Below are positions 35,643-46,153 of a stretch of DNA of 64,000 nt, in pieces (positions within the stretch are counted from its first letter, which is position 1; every line of letters starts with the position of its first letter). The DNA comes from Tetracentron sinense (taxonomy: Eukaryota > Streptophyta > Magnoliopsida > Trochodendrales > Trochodendraceae). The stretch is from assembly GCA_015143295.1 (NCBI GenBank), contig CM026551.1, positions 12,768,830-12,832,829 on the forward strand, written 5' to 3'. The translations under genes and the position numbers were made by a program. The notes beneath the pieces are model-generated. The model did not search any database and was not told the DNA's origin. It worked only from the letters and a program-made list of their open reading frames with translations.

Positions 35643-36845
35643 CTAGCTCACCACACTGACGACATATGCAATATCAGGACGAGTGAGTGAGAGATATATT
35701 ATTCTTCCTACAAGTCTCTGATATCTCCCTACTTCGATAATCTTCTCACCAGTGGCTTCACCAAGCTTATGGTTTGGGTCAATGAGAGTGTCACAAGGCT
35801 TACAGCCTATCATGCCAGTCTCATGTAGGAGGTTAATGACATATTTACGCTGCGATATAAAGATACCTTTTATGGACCTGGCAACCTCAATACCCAAGAA
35901 ATATCTTAACTGACCTAGATCCTTGATTTCAAATTCCTTTGCAAGTTGGCCTCTAAAATTATGCATTTCCCCCTGGTCATCTCCAGTCAGCACAATGTCA
36001 TCTATATAAACAATGAGTGCAGTCACCTTCTTGTCGTTGTGCTTTATAAACAAAATATAGTCAGCTTGGCTTTGTTTGTAGCCATTTCTAATCATGGCTG
36101 GGCGAAACCTTTTGAACCAAGCCCTAGGGGACTGCTTAAGCCCATACAAGGCCTTCTTCAGTGTACTCACCTTCCCTTCAGCTATATGAAACTTGAGCCC
36201 AGGAGGATGTTTCATGTACACTTCTTATTCTAAGTCACCATGGAGAAATGCATTCTTCGTATCGAATTGCATAAGTGGTCAATTCAGGTTGGATGCAAGA
36301 GATAAGAGAACTCTTATTGAGTTCATCTTTGCTACAGGAGCAAACGTCTCCTGGTAGTCTATGTCATTTGTCTGTGTATACCCTCTTACAATGAGTTTGG
36401 CTTTGTATCTTTCCATTGACCCATCAGACTTATGCTTCACAGTGAACACCTATTTGCATCCTACTGGAACTTTGCCTCTTGGTAAATCAACCATCTCGTA
36501 TGTCTTATTCTTTTCCAGAGCCTGCATCTCTACTTCCATTGCTTCTTTCCATTCTGATTTAGAAAGAACATCTGCAACACTGCGAGGAATAGACACAGAA
36601 GACAAAGCCATGACAAAGGTACGATACAAGGGAGATAGTGAACCATACGACACAAAGTTTGAAATAAGGTGTTGTGTGCAAGAGCGAACACCTTTCCTAT
36701 GAGCAATAAGAAGGTTAAAATCAACAAGGGAGGTATAGATATTACTTGGATCTGAGGAGGATTCTTGGCAGGGCATATGAGGGTCCTCTTTGTTAGTATC
36801 CGTCATCCAAACCCCACGATTTGGATTCCTGGAGAAAACCTGCAC
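35643..36845 (-). pseudogene. Copia element 2: reverse transcriptase
   Basis: RNA-directed DNA polymerase domain, minus strand. The N-terminal part (36450-36845) ends in NKTYEMVDLPRGKVPVGCK. A middle part (36230-36450) reads VFTVKHKSDGSMERYKAKLI, then FAPVAKMNSIRVLLSLASN, a TGA, then QFDTKNAFLHGDLE. The main part (35643-36221) has LKKALYGLKQSPRAWF, the catalytic YIDDIVLTGDD (intact aspartates), LGQLRYFLGIEVARS and YQRLVGRIIYLSLTRPDIAY. At least three stops or frame changes separate the parts. Motif content places it in Ty1/copia. The active site is preserved, so decay is more recent than in element 1. Confidence 0.95.
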
Positions 36846-37734
36846 CTCACTTTGTTTTCCTCAATTTACATTTTGGTCTCTTCCATCTATGTTTTCATCA
36901 TTTTCCCCATTACCAGTTATCGAAAAGTCACCTGGATTAATAGAAATAAGTAAAGGAGAAGAAGACATCTCTTCAATACCAATGGTCTCCCCCTGAAGAG
37001 AAGTCTCATTCGTAGAATAAAAGGGGGTGGATTAAAAAAAAGTAACATCCATAGAAACAAGGTACCGTTCGGAAGGGGGATGGTAACACTTATACCCTTT
37101 CTGACTCGAAGCATACCCCAAAAATAAACACTTGAGTGCCTTAGAATCAAGTTTGGTACGCATCGATTTGTCAATATGCACAAAACACGAACACCCAAAG
37201 ATCTTGGGTGGAAGAAGAAACAAGGGGGGAGATGGAGACAGAACATCAATAGGACTTTTGAAACCTAAAATTGTAGTGGGCATGCGATTCATAAGATAAA
37301 AAGCAGTTTCAAGGGCATCAGACAAAAAACATTTAGGAACGTTCATGCCAAACGACAAAGCACGAGTGATTTCCAATAGGTGACGATTATTCCTCTCAGC
37401 AACACCATTTTGCTGGGGAGTACCAACACAAGTTGTCTGGTGGATAATCTTGTGATCTCGGAAGTAGGAGAAGAGAGTATTAGACAGATACTCTCCACCA
37501 TTATCAGAACGAAGGATCCTTAACTTAACATCATACTGAGTTTCAATCATTTTATGAAAAGATTGAAAAACAGAGCAAACATCACTCTTCTGTTTCAATA
37601 AATAAACCCTCGTTGCTCTTAAGAAATCATCAACAAATATAACAAAGTAACGAAATCCACGAGAGGAAGTGATAGGAGCAGGACTTCACACATCAGAATG
37701 AACAATGGAAAAAGGTGAATTACTTATATTAAAA
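36846..37734 (-). pseudogene. Copia element 2: integrase core and C-terminus
   Basis: Inserts the cDNA into the host genome. Minus-strand frame 37032-37598 shows LRSDNGGEYLSNTLFSYFRD, GTPQQNGVAERNNRHLLEI (the E of the DDE triad), and the copia signature FGCSCFVHID...KLDSKALKCLFLGY with CYHPPSERYLVSMDVTFF at the end. The first Asp of the triad lies further upstream, in the broken 37600-37734 part. The region from 36846 to 37031 is the low-complexity linker to reverse transcriptase. Confidence 0.94.
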
Positions 37735-38440
37735 TCAACAATTTTTTTGCAAATTCACAAGTTTCACATTGAAGTTCAGACACAGAAACAGAAATAAAAT
37801 ACTGTGGAACAGTTTCTTTAACATAAAAATGGATGGGTGGCCCAAACGTCTATGCCACTGCAACAACTGTACAATGTTGCGATCACGACTATTACTACCG
37901 CTAGGCCCATCACGAACTTGCTGAACAGGAGAAGGCACTGGTGAGGAACTATCCAACAAGTACAATCCCCTCTCCTCATAGCCTCTACCAATCGTCTGTC
38001 TCGTCTCCAAGTCCTGAAAGACACAGTGAGAGGGAAAAAAGATGACACTACAATTCAAGGACTTGGTTAGGTGATTCACAGACAAAAGGTTTAAAGCAAC
38101 ATTAAGAACATGAAAAACATATGATAAAGGCATAGATGGGGTAGCAGAGATGCTACCCTTACCAGCAATAGAAGAATAAGACTCATCAACAATTCTAACT
38201 TTGTCCCTACCAGAGCAAATATGATAGGAGGCAAACAAAGATGACATACCAGTCATGTGATCTGAGGCCCATGAATCAATAATCCAGGAGCGAGTAGATG
38301 TGGAGACAGATGCACTTGAAGCCGAAGCTGATGTACCTGAGTGAGCAAACGAGGATGTGGAAGATGTACCCGACTGCTCTAACTGACCCATAAAGTGCCA
38401 GAATGCCTCTATCTCAGCACGGGAAAGGCTAAGGCTGTTA
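37735..38440 (-). pseudogene. Copia element 2: protease and pre-integrase domain
   Basis: Part of the 37735-38616 minus-strand frame. The aspartic protease active site reads WIIDSWASDHMTG: the invariant glycine of D-S/T-G is replaced by tryptophan, which should kill cleavage. The gag-pre-integrase motif LLQWHRRLGHPSIFMLKKLF follows near the end of the open frame (about 37800-37870). Upstream of the protease is a Ser/Thr/Ala-rich linker (SGTSSTSSFAHSGTSASASS). Confidence 0.92.
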
Positions 38441-39441
38441 GAAGATGACGATGCACCAGATGTAAGAGTGGGAGAGATCAAAGGTAATTGAGTGAGCACT
38501 AGAGCCTCCACCACGACCACCACCACGCCCATTGCGACCTCCACCTCTCTGTTGTAGGCGACCATGGAGGTCCCAACAAGTCTCACGGGTGTGTCGAGTG
38601 CGACCACAATGGTCACACTTCAGCCGGTCTCTCTCATCACCAGCGTTTCCTGACCTACCACCTCCCTTGCTTCCATGAAAACTATCACAGCCTCCACGTT
38701 GTGACCATGAAGAAAGAGCAGACCGCTCTAGAGAAGAAGGTTGCATGTTATTCCGGCGACGTTCCTCCCTGTGGAGAATGGAATATGCCTCAGTGATTGA
38801 CAGAAGGGGCTCATTCCCCAAAATCTGAACACAGATTTGCTCATACTCGGGGTTAAGGCCAGCCAACAACTCATAGACCCTGTGTTCATCAACATACTTC
38901 TTATACTCTGCGATATCTTCAGTGCACTGAGTCGTATACATATGAAACATGTCAAATTCTTCCCACAGACGGCGAAGAGTTGAGTAGTACGTGGCCAGAG
39001 AAGTATCACCTTGTCTCAGTTGCCCAATACACTGGCACAACTCATAAGCTCTAGCATGTGTGCCCCCCCCTCAGAGTAAGTCTGCTCCACAGCATCCCAT
39101 ATCTCTTGGGCTTTGGAGAGAAGGATATATCCATTGCTAAGATCCGAAATTATGGAGTGGAGAAGCCATGACATAACTGTGGCGTTCTCGGCTTGCCATT
39201 TCTTGAAATTAGGATCGGTGGCCGGAGGCTTCTTACTCTTGCCAGTTAGGTACTCCGTCTTACCCTTCCCTGTTATGAACAACATGACTGATTGAGACCA
39301 TGCAAGATAATTGTTGCCATTCAACTTCACGGTAGTGATTTGAAGACCGGGGGAGTCACCATGTCCCAAATGCAAGTAGCTATCATTAGAAGTCGGAGCC
39401 AGGGAAGACTGAGTAACCTCGGAATCGCCATCTTTTGTCAA
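38441..39441 (-). pseudogene. Copia element 2: gag (nucleocapsid) in two frames
   Basis: The start ATG at 39439-39441 begins MTKDGDSEVTQSSLAPTSND, then NGNNYLAWSQSVMLFITGKG and AENATVMSWLLHSIISDLS, typical of the copia gag domain. The frame shifts at the C8 run 39063-39070 and resumes as the 38438-39040 frame with GDTSLATYYSTLRRLWEEFD. The zinc knuckle is CDHCGRTRHTRETC at about 38580-38625, with R in place of the usual G before H; a Gly/Arg-rich tail follows. A one-base length change in the C run is the simplest cause of the break. Confidence 0.92.
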
Positions 39442-39536
39442 CTAAGGACTGCTTTGCACAAATCCAGCCCCTGAACACACTAATAGCACGTACTATAGGG
39501 TTCTACAACCCAAAATAAGAAACACCAATGGTCCAA
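39442..39536. other. Copia element 2 leader region, no 5' LTR
   Basis: The untranslated leader should lie here, then primer-binding site and 5' LTR. I see no TGGTATCAGAGC-type tRNA-Met primer site and no sequence matching the left LTR anywhere to 41 kb. Confidence 0.45.
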
Positions 39537-39753
39537 CGACCAAAAAGCACCGCAAAAGTAAGTAAACACCTCCTCAAACACCTTGAGGGCACCCAAACTT
39601 CATCATATAGCATTCATAATCCATCCAAACATCATCCATGAAGAACGACCAAAAAACACCCGCAAAAGTAAGTAAACACCTCCTCAAACACCTTGAGGAC
39701 ACCCAAACTTCATCATATAGCATTCATAATCCATCCAAACATCATCCATGAAG
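39537..39753. repeat. 109-bp tandem duplication
   Basis: CGACCAAAAA(G/A)CACC(C)GCAAAAG through CATCATCCATGAAG occurs twice head to tail with only a few differences. Confidence 0.95.
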
Positions 39754-40031
39754 GTTAGAATGCGAAAAGGGAGATAAAAAAACCCAAAAAACAGCATATG
39801 CCGGAAAATATAAAGGAGAAAAAAGCTCATTGGAGATCTAGCGAGATTCTGGTCACCGGGAAACCGGTACCAAAGGGTCCGAAATTTTGAGGGGATTTTT
39901 CACTACCAATTTCCCCAAGTTAAATCATCCCCTCTGTAAGGAGAATTTCTGACTGGTTCGCAAGAGGATATTTAAGGTGACTCAACTTGAAACTCTGTCG
40001 AGTCGAGTAACTCGGCCGAGTTACTCGGGTG

Positions 40032-40804
40032 CAGTGTAGTCAAGGCATCTAGGCGATGCCTAGGCGACGCCCAGGCGATAAAAATAATTAAATTATATTT
40101 ATATATATTAAATATATTTATATGTAATATTAGTATATACACATTATATAAATAATAGATACATAATTAGTTTGAAGTTTTCTAACTTTTAAGGTGATTT
40201 TGAGTGTTGATTTTGGATGTTGCTTTTATAGTTTAAATACACCCATCTATATCTAAGATAATGTTTTTAGACTTTAAAAGGGGGTTTTAAAATAGGGTTT
40301 AAAATGAAAAATGTTTAACTTAATGCCGCCGTATTCCACTATAGAGGAATGTGCGGTCCTCATTGGTCCATGTCCTCCTTTTTAACACCCATTAGTTACG
40401 GTTAAGATTCACTCACCCCTAGGGTTAAGCAATCTAACCATAGTTTTTGAAAAAAAAATATATTAACCTTAATTTTCTTAAGCTTAACCATAGTTAGAGG
40501 GGTATTAAAAGGGACACGTGGACACAACATTTGACTACATAATCAAATGCGTGGTGGGCTAATCATTACCCCATTTAAAATATGGTTTAAAAGAGGGTTT
40601 TAAATGGGTTTTTAAAATAGGATTTTAAAGGAGGGTTGAAAAGAGGTTTTAAAATAGGTTTTTAGAAGAAATTTTGTATGGACCGCCTAGGCGATCGCCT
40701 AGCGCCTAGATGCCTAGGCGGCGTCCAGTGACTTTCGTCCACCTAGAGGGGCGCCTAGGCGTTTGAGGCCCAAAAAACGCCTAGGTGACGCCTTGACTAC
40801 ACTG
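40032..40804. mobile_element. hAT-type MITE (773 bp) with perfect 8-bp target duplication
   Basis: Starts CAGTGTAGTCAAGGC and ends GCCTTGACTACACTG, a perfect 15-bp TIR. Flanks are CTCGGGTG at 40024-40031 and CTCGGGTG at 40805-40812. TIR starting CAGTG plus an 8-bp duplication is the hAT signature. Subterminal regions are packed with GCCTAGGCG-type repeats in both orientations. The centre (about 40350-40560) holds one inverted copy of the foldback module seen at 9.4-18.1 kb. No transposase. Confidence 0.93.
40340..40560. repeat. Foldback module nested in hAT MITE
   Basis: GTTACGGTTAAGATTCACTC, ACCCCTAGGGTTAAGCAATC, an A run, then CTTAAGCTTAACCATAGTTA and GGGACACGTGG. Same module as the 120-bp tandem repeat at 9.4-10.1 kb. 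Confidence 0.75.
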
Positions 40805-40812
40805 CTCGGGTG

Positions 40813-41469
40813 ACTTGTCGAGTTTTTTCTAGAAGGAGAAAAGGTTTTGGAAGAGGAAGGAGATCGTGATCAAGGGCGTTCTTCTCGGCAGATCCTTGGT
40901 TTTTGCTCTTCGATTCGCAGATTTATCATCGGTAGTCTTTCGTAATGATTAAAATTATAGGTATATTCATAGGTAATTGTCTCATATGTAGTCTTTGACA
41001 ATTCCTCCTTATCCTTGGATAAGATTAGGCAACAGATTTGAAACCTCTTGTTTGATTGGACCTCAATCAGAGACAATTTCGAGGAGGGTTTCAAGTCTAT
41101 TTATTGATAAAAGAAAACTGAAATTGTAAGGTGTATTCTAATCTAGTAGGTGTGAAGAATTCCAAAGAGGCATATGCTAGAGTTCTTTTCTAGGTCATCA
41201 ATTTTACAAAGAACATTTCAAAAGCTCACTGGTGTTGAAGAGGACTCTTTAGGTGCTGTAACATAAGGCCGACCAAAAATACTAAGGTTGTAGATTAGCA
41301 AACATGATTATACACATTATGGTTGGTTAGAAGATGGACTCCAATCTTCTCTCACATGCTTAGAGAGACAAATGAAGTGACATATTATTTATTTATTTAG
41401 GTCTTATCTTGAATCAACACACAATTGTCTGGAGAACGACTCTTTATAGTCTCATTTCTAGTAGCAGTA
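40813..41469. other. Non-coding stretch
   Basis: Nothing recognisable; no LTR match to copia element 2. Confidence 0.5.
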
Positions 41470-43570
41470 CTTATTTTTCCGCTTTTTTTGTCCATTCTCC
41501 TCTGCGCCCCTTATAGATTCAGTTAGACAGTTACATGTATCACAGGCTCAGGCAAACAACAACGCCAATCCAATAGTACGTAGCAAACTCTCTTCCTCAA
41601 TTGTTTAATTTACTTTTATACGATGAAATCTTAGGTATCCTTAAGAAAGGAAGATGTTTCTTTGTTAACTAATTTACTTTTCTATGCGATAGTAAGACAG
41701 GAGTTGGATTTAATTACTTTGGTATTACTAAAACTTGCTACCATTTCTACTGAGGGGCTTAATTTACTTTATGAAACATCTCATATTTTTATCAATACCT
41801 AGTAATTTTTTTTATCCTACATTGGACTTTGTTGATACCGATTTGTTTGGCCTATGCAGGGAGCTTCAATACCGGAATGTTTGAATGGGAAATGTTTTTG
41901 GATACCCCTAGCAAGCCCAGTTAGTTCAGAAGATATGGCTTTCCCTGGATCAGGTGCACACCGTCATGCTTAAGATATATCTAGACTTTCGTTATGGTAT
42001 GGTTTTGAAAAATTGGAGGGAGAGTTGGACTTTATTACTTGCATGGTAGCACTTACATTTTATCCTGGTGTTTCTGGAAGAACCCCTATAACTCTTGGTG
42101 TGGTACAAAGCTGATTTTAGAAATATGTTATACATTTGTCTTTTATTCTTTATTCAAGACTAACTAACTATATATATATATATATATAGTGTGTCCAGTT
42201 TTTCATATTTGTGGAAATATCATGGTCTGGAAAATACTGTATCTCTGATAAAAGAGAGAATAAGTCTCACTGTTTTGAACTACATAAATAAATCTACTGT
42301 TAACAATGGCCTGATTTCATTGGAGACTCTAGAGTTATACAAGTACTATAATAGTTAACAATCTACTGTTAACTATTGTGAAGTATTAGTAGGACTCGAG
42401 TCATGCTGAATATTTGCAAAAAATATTAATATCAGATGTTTTTATTCAATTAGGAAAATACCCCAAAGCTCCTTATCAAAACCTTGTTAGTTGTTACCTA
42501 GGTATAGGCATGGTTATCAATTTTGACATGAACATTGGCACTTCAGCACCCTCACGGCCGAGAAAAACAGTATGCTGGTATTATTCATATTTTGTAAACT
42601 ATTGATTTACTGATAGAAAGAAGTAAACTATAGATTTAAATATAATGGCTGAAGAAAGTAACAAAAAATATGACTTTTTAGATATTTAGTGTGAATATCC
42701 TCAATGAAATTGGTTAGCAATTGGACATGGTAGCCTTTTTTTTTTGTTTGGTACTGTCTGGGACTCTTGACATACGGTCCTAAAAGTACCAATACCTAGT
42801 ACAAGTTACACACGTGTACTTCATCCAAGTGGCGTGTGTAGGTAACATGGCTCAATTCCGGTGTCTGAAATTGAATATTGCTATGTCAACTAGACCATGA
42901 AGTGATACTAACCTCCTAGGAACTTCTTGTAATGATGATTCTACTTGCTGCTCCCTCAAAATTAAGTTTCAGGATTCCTTTAGGAATAGGGGTTTATATA
43001 TTGAGCTTTTCTTGAGGGCCTTAGACTCACTCATGCTAGCAATTGACTAATAGCTGGATTTGCTCAAGTCTCATTAGACCAAGGTTGCGGAAATGCTCTT
43101 TTCTCCATATGTGTCCTTACGCCACCTCATTAATTTATTTCATGAATGGCAAACCCTGATATTTTTGTCTATTTAGACTAGGAGCAGACTGATGAAAGAA
43201 CATGGAATTAGCACCTTCCATGTCCTCCATAAGTCATGGGACAAGATTAACCTAAGAATCTACAACCACCCATTAAGTATTGACACTGCATGTTCCACAT
43301 ACAATAGTCGTTATCCACAACAAAAATAAACCAACTAGTGTATACTATTACCCTTAAACAAAAGCATATATAAGCAATGGATAATTATTGTTTTAATGTT
43401 CCCACTTGTTATGCACAATAGTCTATCTATTGATATATCCTTCTTTGTTGACTAAGCATAAAGCTTTCCCTTGTTGGAGCATACATGCTCCAGATCTGCC
43501 CAAAGCGGTTCAAGTATCACGTCCATCCTTGCAAATGTTACAGCGAGGTTGATCGACTTTTGATGCCGAG
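41470..43570 (+). repeat. 2-kb direct duplication, copy 2
   Basis: Partner of 31815-33860, about 9.65 kb downstream in the same orientation. Copy 2 has an extra stretch at about 42010-42075 (GAGTTGGACTTTATTAC...) absent from copy 1. An open frame at 42414-42605 includes GIGMVINFDMNIGTSAPSRP; copy 1 reads GKGMVINFDTNIGTSAPS then a stop. I do not recognise this peptide. An AT microsatellite lies at about 42169-42188. Confidence 0.85.
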
Positions 43571-43708
43571 GGCAATCAAGTGTGTTCATCGTCGAAAGGC
43601 AGAGCAATGGCAATGGGGTGTTCATTTTCTTATCAGTCATTCCCTCTGTGGGTAGTAGAAGGCGTTGGATTATATTTCCCATAGGAAGAAATGGATTCGG
43701 ATGGTGGT

Positions 43709-43730
43709 GGGGGGGGGGGGGGGGGGGGGG
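43709..43730. repeat. G22 homopolymer
   Basis: Twenty-two consecutive guanines after ATGGTGGT. It could be real and G-quadruplex-prone, or length-inaccurate because such runs are hard to sequence. Confidence 0.9.
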
Positions 43731-43788
43731 TACTGGAAACGTTGAAATCAATCTCTCCTAATCAAAATAAAGTTGCATCTCCTTTCTT

Positions 43789-44136
43789 ATGATCTCCACA
43801 GATTCAGAGAGGACCAGAGTTGAGAAAATGGCTGATACTGAGGCCACAACCACCTCTTCGCCAATGAGCACATTTCTGCCATTAGTTGCAAAGAATCCCC
43901 TTCCAGTGGGTTGGTGGGATATAACCAGAGTTGAAAAAATGGCTGATAATGAGGCCACAACCACCTCTTCCAGCGAACACATTTCTGTCGGTAGTTGCAA
44001 AGAATCCCCTTCCAGTGGGTTGGTGGGAAATGGCCGTTGTGTGTTCTTTTCCAGAGTCATTAGCGTGCTGACTGAGTTGGAAAGGGCCATCCATGCTCTA
44101 CTTCCGAGTGATGAGTTGCCAAGAATCCCCTTCTAG
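43789..44136 (+). pseudogene. Open frame over the tandem repeat, unknown protein fragment
   Basis: A 115-codon frame (MISTDSERTRVEKMADTEAT...) reads the repeat twice as VEKMAD(T/N)EATTTSS, then changes phase between copies and ends in LTELERAIHALLPSDE. The same ELERAIHALLPSDE phrase recurs at 44308-44350. It looks like the N-terminal coding sequence of an unknown gene that was tandemly duplicated. No family assigned; a chance open frame is possible. Confidence 0.35.
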
Positions 44137-44340
44137 TGGGTTGGTGGGATATAACCCGAGTTGAAAAAATGGCGGATAATGAGGCCACAACCACCTCTTC
44201 CAGCGAACACATTTCCACCGTTAGTTGCAAAGAATCCCCTTCCAGTGGGTTGGTGGGAAATGGTCGTTGTGTGTTCTTTTCCAGAGTTATTAGCGAACTA
44301 GACTAAGTTGGAAAGGGCCATCCATGCTCTACTTCCAAGT
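43811..44340 (+). repeat. Tandem repeat of a coding-like unit, two full copies and one short copy
   Basis: The unit begins (C/A)C(C/A)(A/C)GAGTTGA(A/G)AAAATGGC and includes GAGGCCACAACCACCTCTTC, CAAAGAATCCCCTTCCAGTG and GGTTGGTGGGA. Copies start near 43815 (short, about 110 bp), 43925 and 44155, a period of about 230 bp for the last two. The ends of the long copies include GTTGGAAAGGGCCATCCATG. Confidence 0.85.
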
Positions 44341-44562
44341 GATGAGTGTTCATCTTTGCTACCATTTGAATCTCGAAAGGGGATTATCATTGTTAAACGG
44401 TTCTCAACGATGCGTGACCTTTGCGCTCGTCAGTCATGGTCGTTGCCAGATAGAGGTTCCATTATCATGAATAGGTGGTGGTCGGTGTCAAACCAAGTCC
44501 TTGAGAGTAGGATCCCGGTATCCTTTTGGATAGGGATAGTGGGACTTCCCCTACATCTCTAG
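44308..44562 (+). pseudogene. Possible DUF4283-type fragment
   Basis: The frame ends with VSFWIGIVGLPLHL, stop, then NWGHLWRHVG. The W-(V/I)-x-(V/I)-x-G-(L/I)-P-LHLW phrase is typical of the plant DUF4283 domain found in LINE ORF1 and related zinc-knuckle proteins. Upstream residues (IIIVKRFSTMRDLCARQSWS) are compatible but not diagnostic. The stop falls where Trp is expected. Weak call. Confidence 0.3.
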
Positions 44563-45207
44563 AATTGGGGACACCTGTGGCGGCACGTTGGTAATTGATA
44601 AACGCTCGTTAACTCTTGTCGGATCTCCGTCAAGCTCGTATCCGGATAGTTAAGAGTTGATCGGGGACACCTGTCCTATTACAAGAACCCTAGACCTATT
44701 TCCGATTGCTATTATAGATTTCTTGCAATCGCAAAACCCTATAACAGCTATACCGAAGCCCTAATTCAATTCCAAACCCTAAGACATCAAATTTCCAAAA
44801 CCCTAAACATAAAAACCCAAAACCCTAACCCTTTAACCTTTGAAACCCTACAAAAAGATTAGAAAATCTGCATGGAATTAAGATTTAATCCCTAAGCTTG
44901 TGGAAACATAGAATTCCATAGAACCCTCGCTGATATAACTGAGGGTTGTATTGTAGGTTTATGACATGGCCTCAAATTGTTATAAAATTGCTTTCTTGAA
45001 TTTTCTTAGTTAATTATTTGTGATACGATTGCTATTTTTAATTTTCCTTCTTCTTGTTAATCAAATCTTGATCTCGGCACACTAGATTTTAGGCCATTGC
45101 ATAGTCCTAACATCATTGAGCTTGGATGAAAGTTGAGGATGTTCGGCTTTGGTTGATAACTTGGAGTTTGAAAGAAGAAAGGGATAAGCAAGGGATAAGC
45201 AGGAGGT
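44563..45207. other. Non-coding stretch
   Basis: No gene. Several AAACCCTA-like phrases at 44740-44860 look like scattered telobox-type motifs rather than a telomere array. Confidence 0.5.
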
Positions 45208-45720
45208 TCAAAAATGGGGTGCTTGCAATGCCTTCTTTAACTTGCACACCTTCCCTTCAAATGAGGGACATGTAAAACCAGGAAGAGATAACATATACAC
45301 CTCTTCCTCCAAGTCACCATGCAGGAAAACATTCTTCACCTCAAGTTGAAATAAGAGCCAATGATGGTTAGTTTCAAGAGATAACAGAACACTCACCGAA
45401 TTTATTTTGGCAACTAAAGCAACGCCTCATGATAATTTGTGCCATAAGTCTATGTATACCCTTTCGAGACTAGACGAGCCTTGTATCTTTTTCATCTGAT
45501 TGGTCTTCCTTCTTGCATACATGTGCAATTATTTTTCTTTCTCAACAGGGATTTCACACTCCCCGTGTCTATACTACCACCATGACAATTGTTAAACATG
45601 TGAGAAGGAATAAAAATAGTAAGGGAAGACATCTCTTCATTTGCACTCTTCACCTGAAGAGAAGTGTTCTTGTCAGAGAAATAAAGAGTAGACAAAAAGA
45701 ACATAAAGAGTAGACTCAAT
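45208..45720 (-). pseudogene. Copia element 3: reverse transcriptase N-terminal part
   Basis: The minus-strand frame reads MSVLLSLETNHHWLLFQLEV then KNVFLHGDLEEEVYMLSLPG and FEGKVCKLKKAL, matching the copia palm entry (VKNAFLHGDLEEEVYM). Upstream on the same strand are KARLVSKGYT-like decayed residues (about 45440-45500) and a linker. The catalytic half is missing to the left of 45208. It is the left half of a copia remnant split by the LINE tail at about 45722-46153. Confidence 0.85.
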
Positions 45721-45721
45721 G

Positions 45722-46153
45722 CCCGGGGGACCTAGCCGGGTGCTCTAAGAGGCCCGGATATCCCCGTCACCAAAAAAAAGATGTTCTTGTGAGGTTGGTG
45801 TTAGAGAGAAGATCTGGTCGGTGCTTCACGGTGCTATTTTTTGGTCCATATGGAAAGAGCGCAACCTCCGAGTGTTTGAGGACTCCCCCTCAAACACCCC
45901 CAGGATATGCGAGCGAATTCGGTTGGTAGTTTTGGAGTGGGCTGGCCTTGATTGTGCTCGGGAGGAGCTGAGGGAGTGTTTGTATTGATTTTTTTTTTCT
46001 TCCAGGCTTTGAGCTCACCCTTTTGGTGTGGAACTATGTTGGTTGGTGTGTTTTGTTTTGGGGCGGAGTTTATGTGCTCGTAAACTCTCCTCTTTCTCTT
46101 GTCCTTGTTCCACTTCTTTTATTCCTTGCGTTACCAATTAAAAAAAAAAAAAA
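45722..46153 (+). mobile_element. LINE 3' end (5'-truncated) inserted in copia element 3
   Basis: Plus-strand frame from about 45795: CEVGVREKIWSVLHGAIFWS, IWKERNLRVFEDSPSNTPRI, CERIRLVVLEWAGLD, stop near 45988. This is the C-terminal tail after the zf-RVT domain of plant LINE reverse transcriptases (W.IWKERN.R.FED). A 150-bp 3' UTR and a poly(A) run at about 46139-46153 follow. The left boundary is approximate: ATAAAGAGTAGAC occurs twice next to it (45684-45696 and 45706-45718). The GC-rich part 45719-45775 (GCCCGGGGGACCTAGCC) may be LINE or filler. Confidence 0.8.

Noticed and set aside
26925-39441. Endogenous pararetrovirus or Ty3/gypsy element
   Set aside because: Domain order is protease, integrase, then reverse transcriptase with YIDD/YVD, which is Ty1/copia. 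No movement protein, coat protein or gypsy-type RT-RNase H-integrase order is seen.
44740-44860. CCCTAAA-like phrases suggesting an interstitial telomere
   Set aside because: The phrases (AAACCCTA, AACCCTAAC) are irregularly spaced and mixed with other sequence. No run of two or more perfect CCCTAAA units is present.
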